Positions 1-11,400 of a stretch of DNA of 64,000 nucleotides are shown here, in pieces. Positions within the stretch are counted from its first letter, which is position 1; every line of letters begins with the position of its first letter. The stretch is from Plasmodium brasilianum (taxonomy: Eukaryota; Apicomplexa; Aconoidasida; Haemosporida; Plasmodiidae): NCBI RefSeq assembly GCF_023973825.1, contig NC_090127.1, forward strand, positions 964,001-1,028,000, given 5' to 3'. Under the pieces are notes generated by a model. That model saw nothing but the letters and a program-made list of their open reading frames with translations, searched no databases and was not told the DNA's origin. A program made the position numbers and the translations under genes.

Positions 1-627
1 AATAATGGTAATAATAATAATAATAATAATGGTGATAATAATAATAATAGTAATCATCCATACGAAGACGTCAACTGCGATGGCAGTACTAACAAAGTGT
101 ACACCTTCCGTAGAAAAGATAATAGCGAAAATTGCCATATCCAAATAAATGACATTAATGAAATCGATGATAAGAAGAGGAGGAGGAAGAAAACAAAAAT
201 GGACCCTTTGTTTCTTAAAAGATCGAAAAATTTAAAAGATTCATTATTATCAAATGCAAAAGATACCAGTTTGTCCTCATATTTATTAGCACAAGAAGAG
301 ACAAATAATTTGCACAAGTTAGATTCTTATGTAGACACATTAAACAATAACAGTGATGTAACATCATTAGCCAAGCAAACAATTCTTTTGCTGCTAAAAG
401 ATATTCTAAATTGTATTCCTTTTCAAATGGCTCCATCTGTAATATCAAGAAAAATATATGATCAGAAAATTAATGCTCATGTGAAATTTGTATACCAGTC
501 AAAGAGTCTTATGGACCTAATGCCCTACTTTTTTATATTTAAAAATGTTATTAAACAGAAAACTCTTCCTAGCGACCAATCATTGTATATATGCAATGTT
601 TTGTTGTATGCCTTGTTTGAGGCATGA
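1..627 (+). CDS. 3' end of an unrecognised Asn-rich protein (partial)
   Basis: The reading frame is open from the first base of the window to the TGA at 625-627, so this is the C-terminal ~208 residues of a gene that begins upstream. It opens with an Asn tract (AAT repeats, bases 1-55), followed by a basic stretch (DDKKRRRKKTK) that could be a nuclear localisation signal. A better-ordered C-terminal ~90 residues are rich in Leu, Ile and Phe and look helical (AKQTILLLLKDILNCIPF, then SQSLYICNVLLYALFEA-like). I do not recognise the family. The folded C-terminus and absence of stops make it a real gene rather than a chance ORF. The neighbour downstream is transcribed towards it. Confidence 0.75.
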   Translation, partial: NNGNNNNNNNGDNNNNSNHPYEDVNCDGSTNKVYTFRRKDNSENCHIQINDINEIDDKKRRRKKTKMDPLFLKRSKNLKDSLLSNAKDTSLSSYLLAQEETNNLHKLDSYVDTLNNNSDVTSLAKQTILLLLKDILNCIPFQMAPSVISRKIYDQKINAHVKFVYQSKSLMDLMPYFFIFKNVIKQKTLPSDQSLYICNVLLYALFEA

Positions 628-1567
628 AATATATGAATTTACAGAAACATACAAACATAGATAAGTAGATACAAAGATAAGTAGAAAAATAGATACGAAG
701 AAACATAGATACGAAGAAACATAGATACGCAAAAAAATAGATATAAATAAACATGGAAGTATATGGACGCAGAAATGCAGAAATAGATAAATGTAGAATT
801 TTGAAAATATAACGTAAAAAATAGATATTACTTCAGTTTTGTGTAGTAGCTGCTAACTGCAGATGAAATGCCGCTCCTTTTTTTGCATGTACACATTATT
901 TTTGATTTTTTTTTTTTTTTTTTACACACCCCTAATTTATTTATATCCACTGAATAAATGAGTAAATGTATAAACATGTACCTTTGTACATAGGTGTGTT
1001 TTCATTTTGTTTATTTATGTTATTTTATTTTTTTTTTTTTTGCAATGTTTACACCCGCTCAAATGTTTTGGTGTCAAAATGCCATTAACAGGAAACTTTT
1101 AGCCTCACTTTTACATTTAAATGCAGCAGCAACAAGAAGTTTTGCTCAGTTGAAACATGCATATAGTTTGTCCGTTTGCATTTGTTATATTGTACGTATG
1201 TGCGTATGTATGTATATATATACTCATATATATGAACATATACATATATATATTTTATGTCATTTTGTAATGGAAAAAAAAACAAACTTATAAAAAAAAT
1301 ATTCCCATGAAATATATAGACATAAAAAAGGAAAAATTAATGCACGGCTAAAAAAAGTGGGTGGTAGGGGAAAATTGTACATATTAGTTTGAAATATAAC
1401 GATAAGTCAATAAAAAGAAGTGTACTCCTATACGCGTCCACACACTACCAAACACTTTAACACACCACCGCAAACTACAATGAACCTACATACTCCAATT
1501 TACTTGCTCGTACATGTTGTTGGCGAAACAACTACCACTGATGGGAATTAGCTGCGAAGGGGTAGAG
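628..1567. other. Intergenic region between convergent genes
   Basis: About 940 bases between two convergent gene ends. It holds a degenerate repeat of roughly 14 bases around GAAACATAGATAC (about 640-750), poly(T) runs near 907 and 1027, and TA-rich microsatellite at 1195-1255. A slightly less AT-rich patch at about 1040-1160 is open on both strands but resembles no protein I know and has no good start context, so I call nothing there. Both 3' UTRs and terminators presumably lie here. Confidence 0.6.
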
Positions 1568-4108
1568 TCACTTAATTGGCTTACAAACAGTGTTAAATGT
1601 ATTTACAGAACTTATGTAAAAAAAGAAATCATTATTTTTTAATGAGTACGAAGCCTTGGATACATCATTGTCAATGTCTTTTTCCAAGGAATTTAGTATG
1701 TCTGATAAGAAATTTAAGATATGTTCACAGCTGTTCTTGTTTGTAATTATATTCTTCATGTTATGATAAAATGAGAGTGAAGATAAATGACACGAATTTA
1801 TTAAAAAGGAATCGCCTTTATTATGCATCTTATAATTTAGAAGATTTTGTCTATTTTCCAAAAAATGAAAATAGTGAGTATTATTATTTTTGTGCCTAGG
1901 GGTGCTGCAATTTTGCTTATTTTCTTTATTTTTCTGATCAATCATTTTAGTTACATTATTTATCAATTCATCATATGTATTATTTGTGATTATAGTCAGA
2001 ACATGTTTAACATATTTATTTATATAATATATAGTCTTAACTATGTTATACCTAATATTACTTATTTTGTCTTTGCTTAGATCTTTGATAACTTTTAAAA
2101 TATAATTTTCAATATATTGTAAAGGAAATAGTATAACTAGTTTTGATATAAATTGTAAACAGCTTATTCTATTTATATAATTAGTAGACTCTTTTAAATC
2201 ATTTAATAAATATGTTAATCCCTTTTCAAAAAAAGAAAAATTTCTATTTTTAATTAAAAAATACAAAGTTTCAGCTACCTCTATCCTAATAGAGTACACT
2301 AAATCCTTAGCTCCTGTATGCATATAATTCCAGAAATCTACATAATTCGAAGAGCTATTTTCTTTATTTTGATATAAAAAAAAATGATCAAAAAATTTTA
2401 AATGATAATATAAAGAACATCGTAGTCTCCAATTTTTACTTTTTACAATTTCTTTACTTAGTGGAATAATTATTTGTTTCATATCAAAAAAAGATATAAG
2501 TTTTGATATTTTATGTAAGCAAATAAATAATTCTGATTTCAAATTACTTTCTTCTATTCTAATAAAAAGTAAAAATAGTGGAAGAATATATTCGATTGAT
2601 CCGTCCTTATCTAAAACATCTGGTAAGGTACATAATAATTTGCATAACGAAATTTTCAAGTGTATATTATTACTATCAATATCTTTCTTTAAATCTTCAA
2701 ATATTTCATCCAGTATATTTACTTTAATTTTTGAATGAACTAATATTCTATCCAAGTTATTCAAAACAATACTACGTACATTACTGTCCAAATCTTTTAA
2801 CAATAATAACAATATCACAGATAAATCATCATTTTTTTGATTTTTTAGAATTTCTTGTATATTATTTGCTAACACTGCCCTAACTCTCCAACTCTCATCA
2901 TTACATATACTAGTTAAAACCTGATCCAAATTATTCACAAAATTAGGGTCATTGTATAAAACCTCATTTAATATGGACACTGCACTAATTTGGACTTCAT
3001 CCAACCCATTTATTGGATAAAAAAAACTACGGTATATTTCTTGAGCCTTTTCCCATATTTTGTCTACAAAGATTTTTGTTTTCTTTTCACTTGTTCTATC
3101 ACTAAGTGAACTCCACTCCCCTTTGCCTCCCCATGGAAGGGCTGAATTTGGCGTACCTTCATTTGGAGAAGTGCCATTTGGCGTAATACCACTTGGCGTA
3201 ATACTACTTGGTGTAATACCATTTGGCATAATTCCACTTGGTGTAATACTACTTGGCGATATACTGTTTGGAGCAAGCACCCATGCTTTATCGCCATCAG
3301 CATTCATTATAACATTTTCTTCTTCCCTTTTTTTTAGTTCCTCAGCTTCCCCTTCATTTTTATTTTCCTTTATCTGCTTCCATAAGCGGTGATTTGACTT
3401 CTTAATGTTCTTGTTAACACTATCAATATCGCTGTTATTATGGACTTCCTTTACATCAATTTCTTTTACATATTGCTCATGTTTTATAGTTGTATATGCA
3501 GAATTATGTATATGCTCTCTATACCTTTTTAATATTTTTAAAAAGTTACAAAATTTATCACAACAAGATTTTTTGACTAATATACTCTGGTCCTGACACA
3601 ATTCTAGAAACAAGTGAATAAAAGATTTCATATAATTAGCTTGGTCTTCATATATACATCTTTCTATTAAGATTGGTATAATTTTACTGACTCCAATACG
3701 ATAATTATCACTTTCATTATTGGCCAATCTTATTATTCTTGGGTATATAATATTAATCAATGTACTACTATCACATTTATGTATATAATTTTTAAAAGCA
3801 TTATACCCATTTATATTTATTTCCTTTTCATACGTTATTATAAAATTTAATATTAAGTCACACAGAAAATAGCAGTTATTTACATTATTTATAAAGTTTG
3901 TTAAGAATACCAAATTATTTGATAACTCTATCAAAACATCTGAATCATCTTCTATTATGTTATATAAAAATTCAACTAACTCCATTTTCGTCCTCTCCAT
4001 GCCTATGATATGGCATAATACTTTCAACTCCTTCATATATTTTAACCGAGTTTTACAATCAAATGATTGCATTCCATCTAGTATTTCTTGTGCTTTCTTG
4101 TCCCCCAT
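1568..4108 (-). CDS. Serine/threonine protein phosphatase 2A scaffold subunit A (HEAT repeats)
   Basis: Single-exon, 846-residue HEAT-repeat protein. The scaffold A subunit holds the PP2A catalytic and regulatory B subunits together. Blocks typical of the family are visible: LKVLCHIIGMERTKMELVEF near the N-terminus (compare the LGVERTRSELLPF block of animal PP2A-A), ESWRVRAVLANNIQEI mid-protein, IEYILPLFLLFIRIEE, and NWRLRCSLYYHLKFF. Ordinary A subunits have about 590 residues with 15 HEAT repeats. The excess here comes mainly from a low-complexity insert (bases about 3060-3500) containing ITPSG/ITPNG-type repeats and Lys/Glu-rich sequence, plus an Asn-rich tail insert near 1800-1900. The start Met at 4108 leads straight into conserved sequence. 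Convergent with the gene at 1-627. Confidence 0.9.
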   Translation of the reverse strand: MGDKKAQEILDGMQSFDCKTRLKYMKELKVLCHIIGMERTKMELVEFLYNIIEDDSDVLIELSNNLVFLTNFINNVNNCYFLCDLILNFIITYEKEININGYNAFKNYIHKCDSSTLINIIYPRIIRLANNESDNYRIGVSKIIPILIERCIYEDQANYMKSFIHLFLELCQDQSILVKKSCCDKFCNFLKILKRYREHIHNSAYTTIKHEQYVKEIDVKEVHNNSDIDSVNKNIKKSNHRLWKQIKENKNEGEAEELKKREEENVIMNADGDKAWVLAPNSISPSSITPSGIMPNGITPSSITPSGITPNGTSPNEGTPNSALPWGGKGEWSSLSDRTSEKKTKIFVDKIWEKAQEIYRSFFYPINGLDEVQISAVSILNEVLYNDPNFVNNLDQVLTSICNDESWRVRAVLANNIQEILKNQKNDDLSVILLLLLKDLDSNVRSIVLNNLDRILVHSKIKVNILDEIFEDLKKDIDSNNIHLKISLCKLLCTLPDVLDKDGSIEYILPLFLLFIRIEESNLKSELFICLHKISKLISFFDMKQIIIPLSKEIVKSKNWRLRCSLYYHLKFFDHFFLYQNKENSSSNYVDFWNYMHTGAKDLVYSIRIEVAETLYFLIKNRNFSFFEKGLTYLLNDLKESTNYINRISCLQFISKLVILFPLQYIENYILKVIKDLSKDKISNIRYNIVKTIYYINKYVKHVLTIITNNTYDELINNVTKMIDQKNKENKQNCSTPRHKNNNTHYFHFLENRQNLLNYKMHNKGDSFLINSCHLSSLSFYHNMKNIITNKNSCEHILNFLSDILNSLEKDIDNDVSKASYSLKNNDFFFYISSVNTFNTVCKPIK
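3160..3275 (-). repeat. 15-bp coding tandem repeat (ITPSG/ITPNG) in PP2A-A
   Basis: About eight copies of a 15-base unit read on the minus strand as five-residue repeats of the type S-I-T-P-S/N-G, ending in TSPNEGTPNS. The repeat sits in a linker inserted between HEAT repeats. The unit length is a multiple of three, so copy number can change without breaking the frame. Confidence 0.85.
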
Positions 4109-6859
4109 AATTACACACTTTCTTCTGTTTTCTTCACTTTTTTTCTCACTCCTTAATTTTTCTTTTCATTTATTTTCCTCACTTTTCTTTTCTCTCCTTA
4201 TTTTTTGTTCTCTTTTCTTTTCTTCCCTTTTCTTTTCTTCTTTTTTCCTTTTTCTTCTCCTTTCTTTTCTTATTTTAATGATTTTGTGTATAACTGTATA
4301 TCTTCTTTTGTCCAACTGTCGAGGGAAGTTTCGCATTCATATTTGTTTAAATTGTGTGTACATGTGTGTTTGTTTGTTAGTATATGTACATGTTTATAAA
4401 AGGTGTGCGTACATATGTGCGTATGTGCTTATCAATAAATTCACATATATATATATTAATGTGCACTTGCGTATGCAGTTACGCATGTTATTATGTGTAC
4501 AATTATGTATGTGTTATATGTATAGCAACTTATATCAACGCATAAGTGAAAATGTACATATCTGCCTATTAATTACTGGTATTAAAATAATGTATATAAA
4601 AATTGTTTCATATTTTTTTTCTTTTCATACCATTGCTTATGCAAAAGAGCATTTGCTTGTGAGATACTATATTCGAGTGTTTTTTTTTTCTTCATTTTTT
4701 TGTTTACTTCTTTCCTTCACTTTTATTTCTTAATTATTTAGTTATCATTATTTTTTTTAAGAAATATGTAGGAGCAATTAAAATATTTTTATTACGCCTT
4801 AACCCACAAAGAAAAGTTTTTTTTTATTTAGTATTATTATTTCTTTTACATGAAATCCTTTTGTTTTTCATAAATTTTAAATAATTTTAAAAGAGGTCTA
4901 TTAAATCACAACATTCACTATTTCCATTTTGAGATTATTAATTTATTATTATTATTCTTAATTTATTATTATTATTAATTATTATTATTATTAATTATTA
5001 TTATTATTAATTATTATTATTATTAATTATTATTATTATTAATTTTTTTTCTTTTTTTTATTATCTCATTTTAAGTATAAAAATAGGAACTGTAACGTTC
5101 ATTTAGGTATTGAGAATATTTAAACCTAGGAACTTCAACATAACAATTTCATTTTTGTGTCTTACTATATATACATTGTACTACAACATAATTACAGGTA
5201 CATAAAATAAAAAGAGGCTTATGACATAACAGGTTTGTAGTTAAAATAGGAGATCCTTATCTCCAAGTTTTATATTTTTATTGCAGAAAGGTATAAATGT
5301 ATCAGTAGAGCACTTAATACAGGTCCAAATATATATATATATATACGTACTTAAAAATGTTCGATCCTCTTAGAATAGTTTAATTTAAACTACCTATTAT
5401 GAAGTGATAAATTCCTTTGAAACTTTCCCAATAAAAACGTAGAAATGGGAAAACAGGAAAATTAGAGTTGTTTTGTGGTCATATATAATAATTTTGTTTA
5501 TAAATGAAACATTACTATTTTACCGATATTATATGCTTACATTGTTTTAGTAATGTTGTTTTTTTTATTAATTTTTTCATAATAATTGATCATTTTACTT
5601 TCTATCCTTTTTCTGTGTTTTGTCCGAATATTTGAAAACACCTTTAAGTGTATACTATATATTTATGGATCCCATTTATTATTATTTTTTTTCTTTACTA
5701 TTCAAGTCACAAAATAACATATAAACTTTCTACATTTTTAGAAATGAGTTCGAGTATTAGCAATATTTTCCTTTTCAGGGGTCAACTAGAAAAAAAGTTT
5801 TTATATATCCAAATATATGTACATATATATATATACATAATATAAAAATATACAAACTTACTGAATATTTTGACGCTACTACTTTCTTCTAGGAACTTTT
5901 TTCATAAATAAAATACGGTATTGATTCTTTTAGTGCAGAAAAAAAAAAAAATTTAGCCATAGTACTTTATTGCAAAATACAATTTCAAAAAAAGAAAAAA
6001 TCAAGTACCCACACTAATAGCTCAGTTAATAGCTCCTCATATATTTCTTAAGCTTGGAAATTTTTACTTTTTCCAACTTAAATAAAATATTATCCATTCT
6101 TTTTACGACAGTTGTTCCTTCTTCTTCTGCATAAACGCACACATAAGTACACATATATATATATATATTAAAATTATATGGGAATGGTACTCTATAAGGC
6201 ACATTTGATACAACATAAGGAAAAAAAGGAAAAGGAATTTTTAAGTAATACATATAAGACAGAAGGAAAGTTACAATACACATACAGAAAAAAAAAAAAA
6301 AATTATAAAATAGATGAAATACAGTGAAAAATTATTTTGAGGAGTATTTCCCCTTTTTATATTATATCTAAAAAAAGTGCAAACGTAAGGAAAACAAATG
6401 GATTAAAAAAAAAAAAAAAAAAATATAATAGACAAGGCACAGCTGTAAGCAAAAATCACTACATAATACGCACTTAGAGCAAAAGAAATGATAGCACACA
6501 CACGTACATACATATATATATACAAATAAATTGGTACCTGTAAAGCATTTTTATGTTAAATATAGTTCAACAGAAATATAAATATTCACTTATGCTAAAT
6601 AAATGTTATCCTTTTATTAAGCTATTAAGAAAGTATGATAAAGTAACAAAATTACATGTCATTAATGAAATTTTACATTATCTTTAAAAAAAAAAAACAT
6701 TTATCTTAAATGAACGATTAAAACTGGAGTTGCTAATTGTCCATATTTTAACTTTTTAAAACTAATATATACTTTAATTATCATTTTTTTAAAAATATGC
6801 ATAAAAAATTAATACTTAAATATTATACAACTTTACCTTGAATTATAACTTTTTTCACT
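4109..6859. promoter_or_regulatory. Intergenic region with divergent 5' flanks
   Basis: About 2.75 kb between the starts of two divergently transcribed genes, so it holds both promoters and 5' UTRs. No specific promoter element can be assigned by eye. Visible structure: a long CT-rich stretch upstream of the PP2A-A start (about 4110-4270), a 16-base tandem repeat of ATT triplets at 4935-5045, TA microsatellites at 5328-5345 and 6150-6170, and poly(A) runs near 5940, 6290 and 6405. Small ORFs here (for example 3957-4733 and 5648-5845) read through homopolymers and microsatellite and look like chance. Confidence 0.5.
4935..5045. repeat. AT-only tandem repeat, 16-bp unit of ATT triplets
   Basis: Regular array of the unit AATTATTATTATTATT, five to six copies, flanked by looser ATT runs. 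It is in non-coding DNA between divergent genes. Confidence 0.85.
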
Positions 6860-7294
6860 ATGGGCGCACAATTTTTTTTTTATATACTCATCCTATTTTT
6901 TGCATTTAATTCGGGAAAAGGTGCTGCAGATACGATAAGTGATAGCTACAAGAATAATTTGAATTACAATGTGGATTTATCATCTTTTAAAAATATATCA
7001 AAGAAGATGGAATTTAATAATTTAAAAAAACTTCTTTTGACAAAAAACATTTTGAAGGGTATAGGAACTATAATGATAATAATGTTTTCTGTATTTGTAA
7101 TTTTAGACAAGATTTCACATTCTAAAGAATTAGAAAATTATAGAAAAAGGGAGGAAGATTTAACAAGTCGATTAAAGTCAGCAGAAAATGATATGTTATT
7201 ATCTAGGGAGGATTATGGTAAGAAGGTTGAAGAAATTCAAAGTGTAATTAATAAAATAATTTTTCATACTCTAAATAATAAAAATATCAGTTAA
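6860..7294 (+). CDS. Small secreted single-TM coiled-coil protein
   Basis: A single-exon 144-residue protein that I cannot assign to a named family. Residues 1-21 form a hydrophobic signal peptide (FFFYILILFFAFNSG, then small residues GAA at the likely cleavage site). Residues 22-65 are a short Lys/Asn-rich lumenal part, about 66-83 a transmembrane helix (GIGTIMIIMFSVFVILDK), and 86-135 a charged, heptad-like helix likely to form a coiled coil. This order (signal peptide, short basic segment, TM, charged tail) resembles ETRAMP-type proteins of the parasitophorous vacuole membrane, but the typical ETRAMP sequence pattern is not evident. An endomembrane or vacuole-membrane protein is an inference. 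Codon use and the absence of homopolymer-derived residues support a real gene. Confidence 0.7.
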   Translation: MGAQFFFYILILFFAFNSGKGAADTISDSYKNNLNYNVDLSSFKNISKKMEFNNLKKLLLTKNILKGIGTIMIIMFSVFVILDKISHSKELENYRKREEDLTSRLKSAENDMLLSREDYGKKVEEIQSVINKIIFHTLNNKNIS

Positions 7295-8449
7295 AAAAGT
7301 TATTACGCATGTATTATCATGAAGAATGTTCTTATGTATCTTTATTATTTTTACTTTATTTTAATTTCGTTGAAATATAGCCATTAAAGATGTGCAAATT
7401 TATATGTTACGTTAAAAGCTTTTATTTGTTTAAGAAAATATTTTACATAAAAATTCAGTTATAATATATATATATATCATAATTTTTATGTATTCCATTT
7501 CTTCCTATTCTTTTTTATTGTATTATATTTATCATTTTTTTCGTACAATATATATAAATATATATACATGCATACATAAATACATACATATATGCGGGTA
7601 TGTATAATTTCAAATTGTAAAATGGTTTTTATGTGTGTATGCATTTGCTTTAAACTATGATATTTACTACCAAAAATATGCCATATATCAGGTTTTTCAA
7701 AAGCTATATTAAACATATTTCACATAATAATATTTTAATTATTTTTTCCAAATTTTAATAAAACTTAAAAAACACTAATGGATATCATACGTGAAAAAAT
7801 TGTAGAAAAATTATATTTTACTACATAAGTATTTAAACATTTCTTTTCCTTTGTCTGAACGTTCTTATATATGTAAGAATGTAATTCATTTAAAGATTTT
7901 CCTCATACTAATTTAATAAATAATATATACAAAAATAAGTTTAATTACTACCTTACTTTCTTCTTTGTAAAAAAAAAAATTACGGCATAATAGTCTTACA
8001 ACGCAACACTAATAATGCATTAATTGTTTAATTACAAAAAAAAAAAAAAAAAAAAGAGAATAAAACAAAAGAGAATAATAAAAAAACAGAATAAAATAAA
8101 ATAATGTAAAGCAAAGAGGAGTAAAAAAATAATTGAAGGAGCGTTTAAAGTCGCAATACGAAACTGATAAAGATGTCCAAAATAAGGAGTAACAAATTTA
8201 AGGAATGAGAAAAGGGGAAAAGGGAAATATATTTGACTGCAAGCTGTGCATTGGTCGCATGTATAGAACAAAAGGGAAAAAAAAAAAAAAAAAATAATAA
8301 ATAAATGAATATATAAATAAATAAAGTACAAAAATATAAAATATAACGAACTTCGAAAAATTAAAAGCACAATATTTTAAAACTGTATGGTGAATATTTT
8401 TTTTTTTTTTTTTTTCGTTATTACATTACAAACATAATGAGACAGTATA
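7295..8449. other. Intergenic region between convergent genes
   Basis: About 1.15 kb between convergent ends. It holds TA microsatellite at about 7460-7475 and 7548-7565, and long poly(A)/poly(T) tracts at 8036-8055, 8277-8294 and 8399-8415. ORFs on the minus strand here are translations of these homopolymers and are rejected. Confidence 0.5.
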
Positions 8450-11400
8450 TTACGCATTCCTATAAAATGTGTTAAAATGATATATAAACTCATAAGCATA
8501 TGCCATTGGACAAAATATTGTTTGAGTTTTCGAATCAGTAAAAGCATTCCCATCTTCATTTTTTTGAATGTATTGAAACCTTTTCCAGAATTCGGTAGAA
8601 AAATTCCAAAAAATAAAAAAAGTTGAATTTTTTAAAATATGCGCTAAGAAAAAATATGCTTGTGCATGAGTCATATAATCATAATTTTTTTTTTCCAACA
8701 AGCCACTTTCTCCATTTTTTATTAGCTCGCTCAATATTAAGTAATATGTATAGGATTTCCTTGTTAAATATTCTTGAACATTCATGTTATGATTAATGAA
8801 AAATGATGTTTTTCTTCTTGGTTTTATGAAGGTGTCTATAATGAAATTATAGTACTTACAACCTTCACTATTATTTGAGCAGAGAATATATTTTTTAATT
8901 TGTTCATAACATTTTCCAATACGGCTACCTATTGTACATACGTCAGGAAAAAGTTCATTGAGTTCTTTAAATATATTATTCATCTCGAAGTAACAATAAT
9001 TATCGTTATTTTTTCTCACTAATGGGTAAATATCATAGCAATTTTTATAAGGATAATAGTCTTCACTACAACTGAAAGTTAACTTATATAACATGTTTTT
9101 AGCCTCTCTATTTATATAATGAAAAAAAAAATTTTCAATGTTATGATTTACATATAAATTATGTTCAAATTTTACAATACCTGATAATGTTAGATCATTT
9201 TTCGATGTAAATCCAGTAATAATATAATATAATTCTTTTGAAAAAATTGCTACATTTGTTAGTTTTAATCCTAATTGTTCATATTTTGTTTTTCCATTTA
9301 ATAATATTTCCAAAATTGTTGTTTTCATTCCCGTCTCATAATCCAACGTTTCTGCTTCAACTTTTAAGGTTGTAAATCCATGCATAATACAATAACCAAA
9401 AACTAACTTTAGTAAAACATTGCTTAAGATAGGGTTATTTATGTGATATTTTTTTCCAAGTCCTATATATTTTATTATACATGCATTATTAAAAAAATGG
9501 AATCCTATAATTTGACTCTTTACAGAAGAATTTTCATCCAACGAAATGCCCTTAGCTTCATACAACAAACCTTCAGGATATATGAAAGTATCACTATTTC
9601 TTTGCTGTCTCTCTCCATTGATTGAAGCGTCCTCTGTATAGTAGTAATATATCCCCTGCTCACTATTCCTCAGTGTATTTTTGTTTTTTTTTTTACTAGT
9701 AATATGCCTTAGTAAATATTCAAATGTCTGCTCTTCCTCAAGCACTCTAACTGATAACACATTTTCAAATTGAGCTTCACAATAAACACCACTACTGCTG
9801 GAAAATTTTATAGGCTTTTTTGAATATGGCCATATACTGTCTTTAGTGCATAAAAATTTTAAATTTCTTTTTCGTAATAGAGAATTATTTGAATTTTGTT
9901 CTGTACCATTGTTAATAAAAGGTTTTATTTTTATTTCTTCATCATCTTCTTCTTCTTTTTCTTCTTCTAATAATAATATGTTTTTATATTTGGTAGGAAC
10001 GTTCTTTACAGTAAAGCTATAATTATTATTTGTGTAATAAATAAAATTAAAAAATTCTTTTCGCATAATTTCATTTTTATTAGGATTATAGTCCTTCTTT
10101 GCATTAGTACCTCCGCTCATATGATAACTTTCATACACACTTCGTAAAGTATTGTATTCATATAGATTTTGTAAGTTATTAATCTCTTTTTCGCCTTTGT
10201 GCATTATAAATAAATACGGATATATTCCCTTATTTTTATTTTTATTATTACGAAAGAGTGTATCTAAATGGTTAGGGTATTTCTTCGTTAATAAATTAAT
10301 TTCATCCATTATTTCATATTCTTCTAATTCATTAGAAGTATTATTATATTCTTTTTCAGAATAGCTTTCATGAACATACGAGTTTTTGTAATAATTTTCC
10401 CTTTGATGATAATCTAACTTTTCGTAGCAATTTTCTTTTTTATAATCATTATTATCATTGCAGCAGCTGCTGTGTTGTGAAGTGCCAAAATTTGAAATTT
10501 TATGTTGTATGTCTGTTAAGGAAAATTCGATACTATTTTTCCCCCCTTCAACATATTCATATTTTTTAAAATCGCTAATATTCTTACGATTAGAATGCTC
10601 CAGAAATAGATTATTCCAAATATTATATTCATTTAACGTTCTGTTACTTTTTTTTCTGTAGTCCCTTTCATAAAGCTTTTCATGATATTTTATATATTTA
10701 CTAATGTTGCAAATTCTGTTTTCTAAGTTATCGTTTATATTTATTTTGTCTAATTCGTCTTTTAGTATAGAGTTTGTGGATTCAAATTCAAATGTGAACA
10801 TAGTATTCTCAAAAAAGTCTTTTTGTATATTGTCATCATGCGGAAGAAATATGCCTCTATTTTCAGTATTTTTTTTAATTTTATCTTTTATTTTTTTTGA
10901 ATAACTTTTATGTTTAAATGTAAAAGAGTTACTTTTATTAACATATTCTTGTAATTCTTCTATAATTATATCGTTACTAAAGATATGTAATTGTTCTTCT
11001 TTAATGGTGCAACGTTCAATACATACAAAATTTTCATATAGAAAATGATGCAAAACACTTTTTGCCTTTTCATCCAAAAGGGTAGATGATTTAATATTAC
11101 TAACACATTCTTCAAAAGAGAGAACATTTTTATCACAAAAGTACTCAAAGATTACTATTAAGAAAGAATCTCCTAATTTGTTCATATTTTTTGACCTAAA
11201 ATTTCTATATTTTATTTTATTACCGAATTTTTTTTTTATATATATTTCGTCCTGCTCATAATAAGTAAACAATTCGTTCAAATAACATGACTTTATCCTT
11301 TCCCTATAGTTTGTCTGATCTAGTAAATTTTTCAACTCCAATAATTTATAATTAAAGTTTTCCTTTTTTAATTCTATTCCTCTCCATAATAAATAGGATT

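Noticed and set aside
994..1293. Small ORF with a fairly varied middle section (MFTPAQMFWCQNAINRKLL)
   Set aside because: It is open on both strands, flanked by homopolymer and microsatellite, and matches no family I know; it is too weak to call.
3957..4733. 258-codon plus-strand ORF across the PP2A-A start
   Set aside because: The first part is antisense to the PP2A-A gene and the rest is CT-rich promoter sequence and microsatellite.
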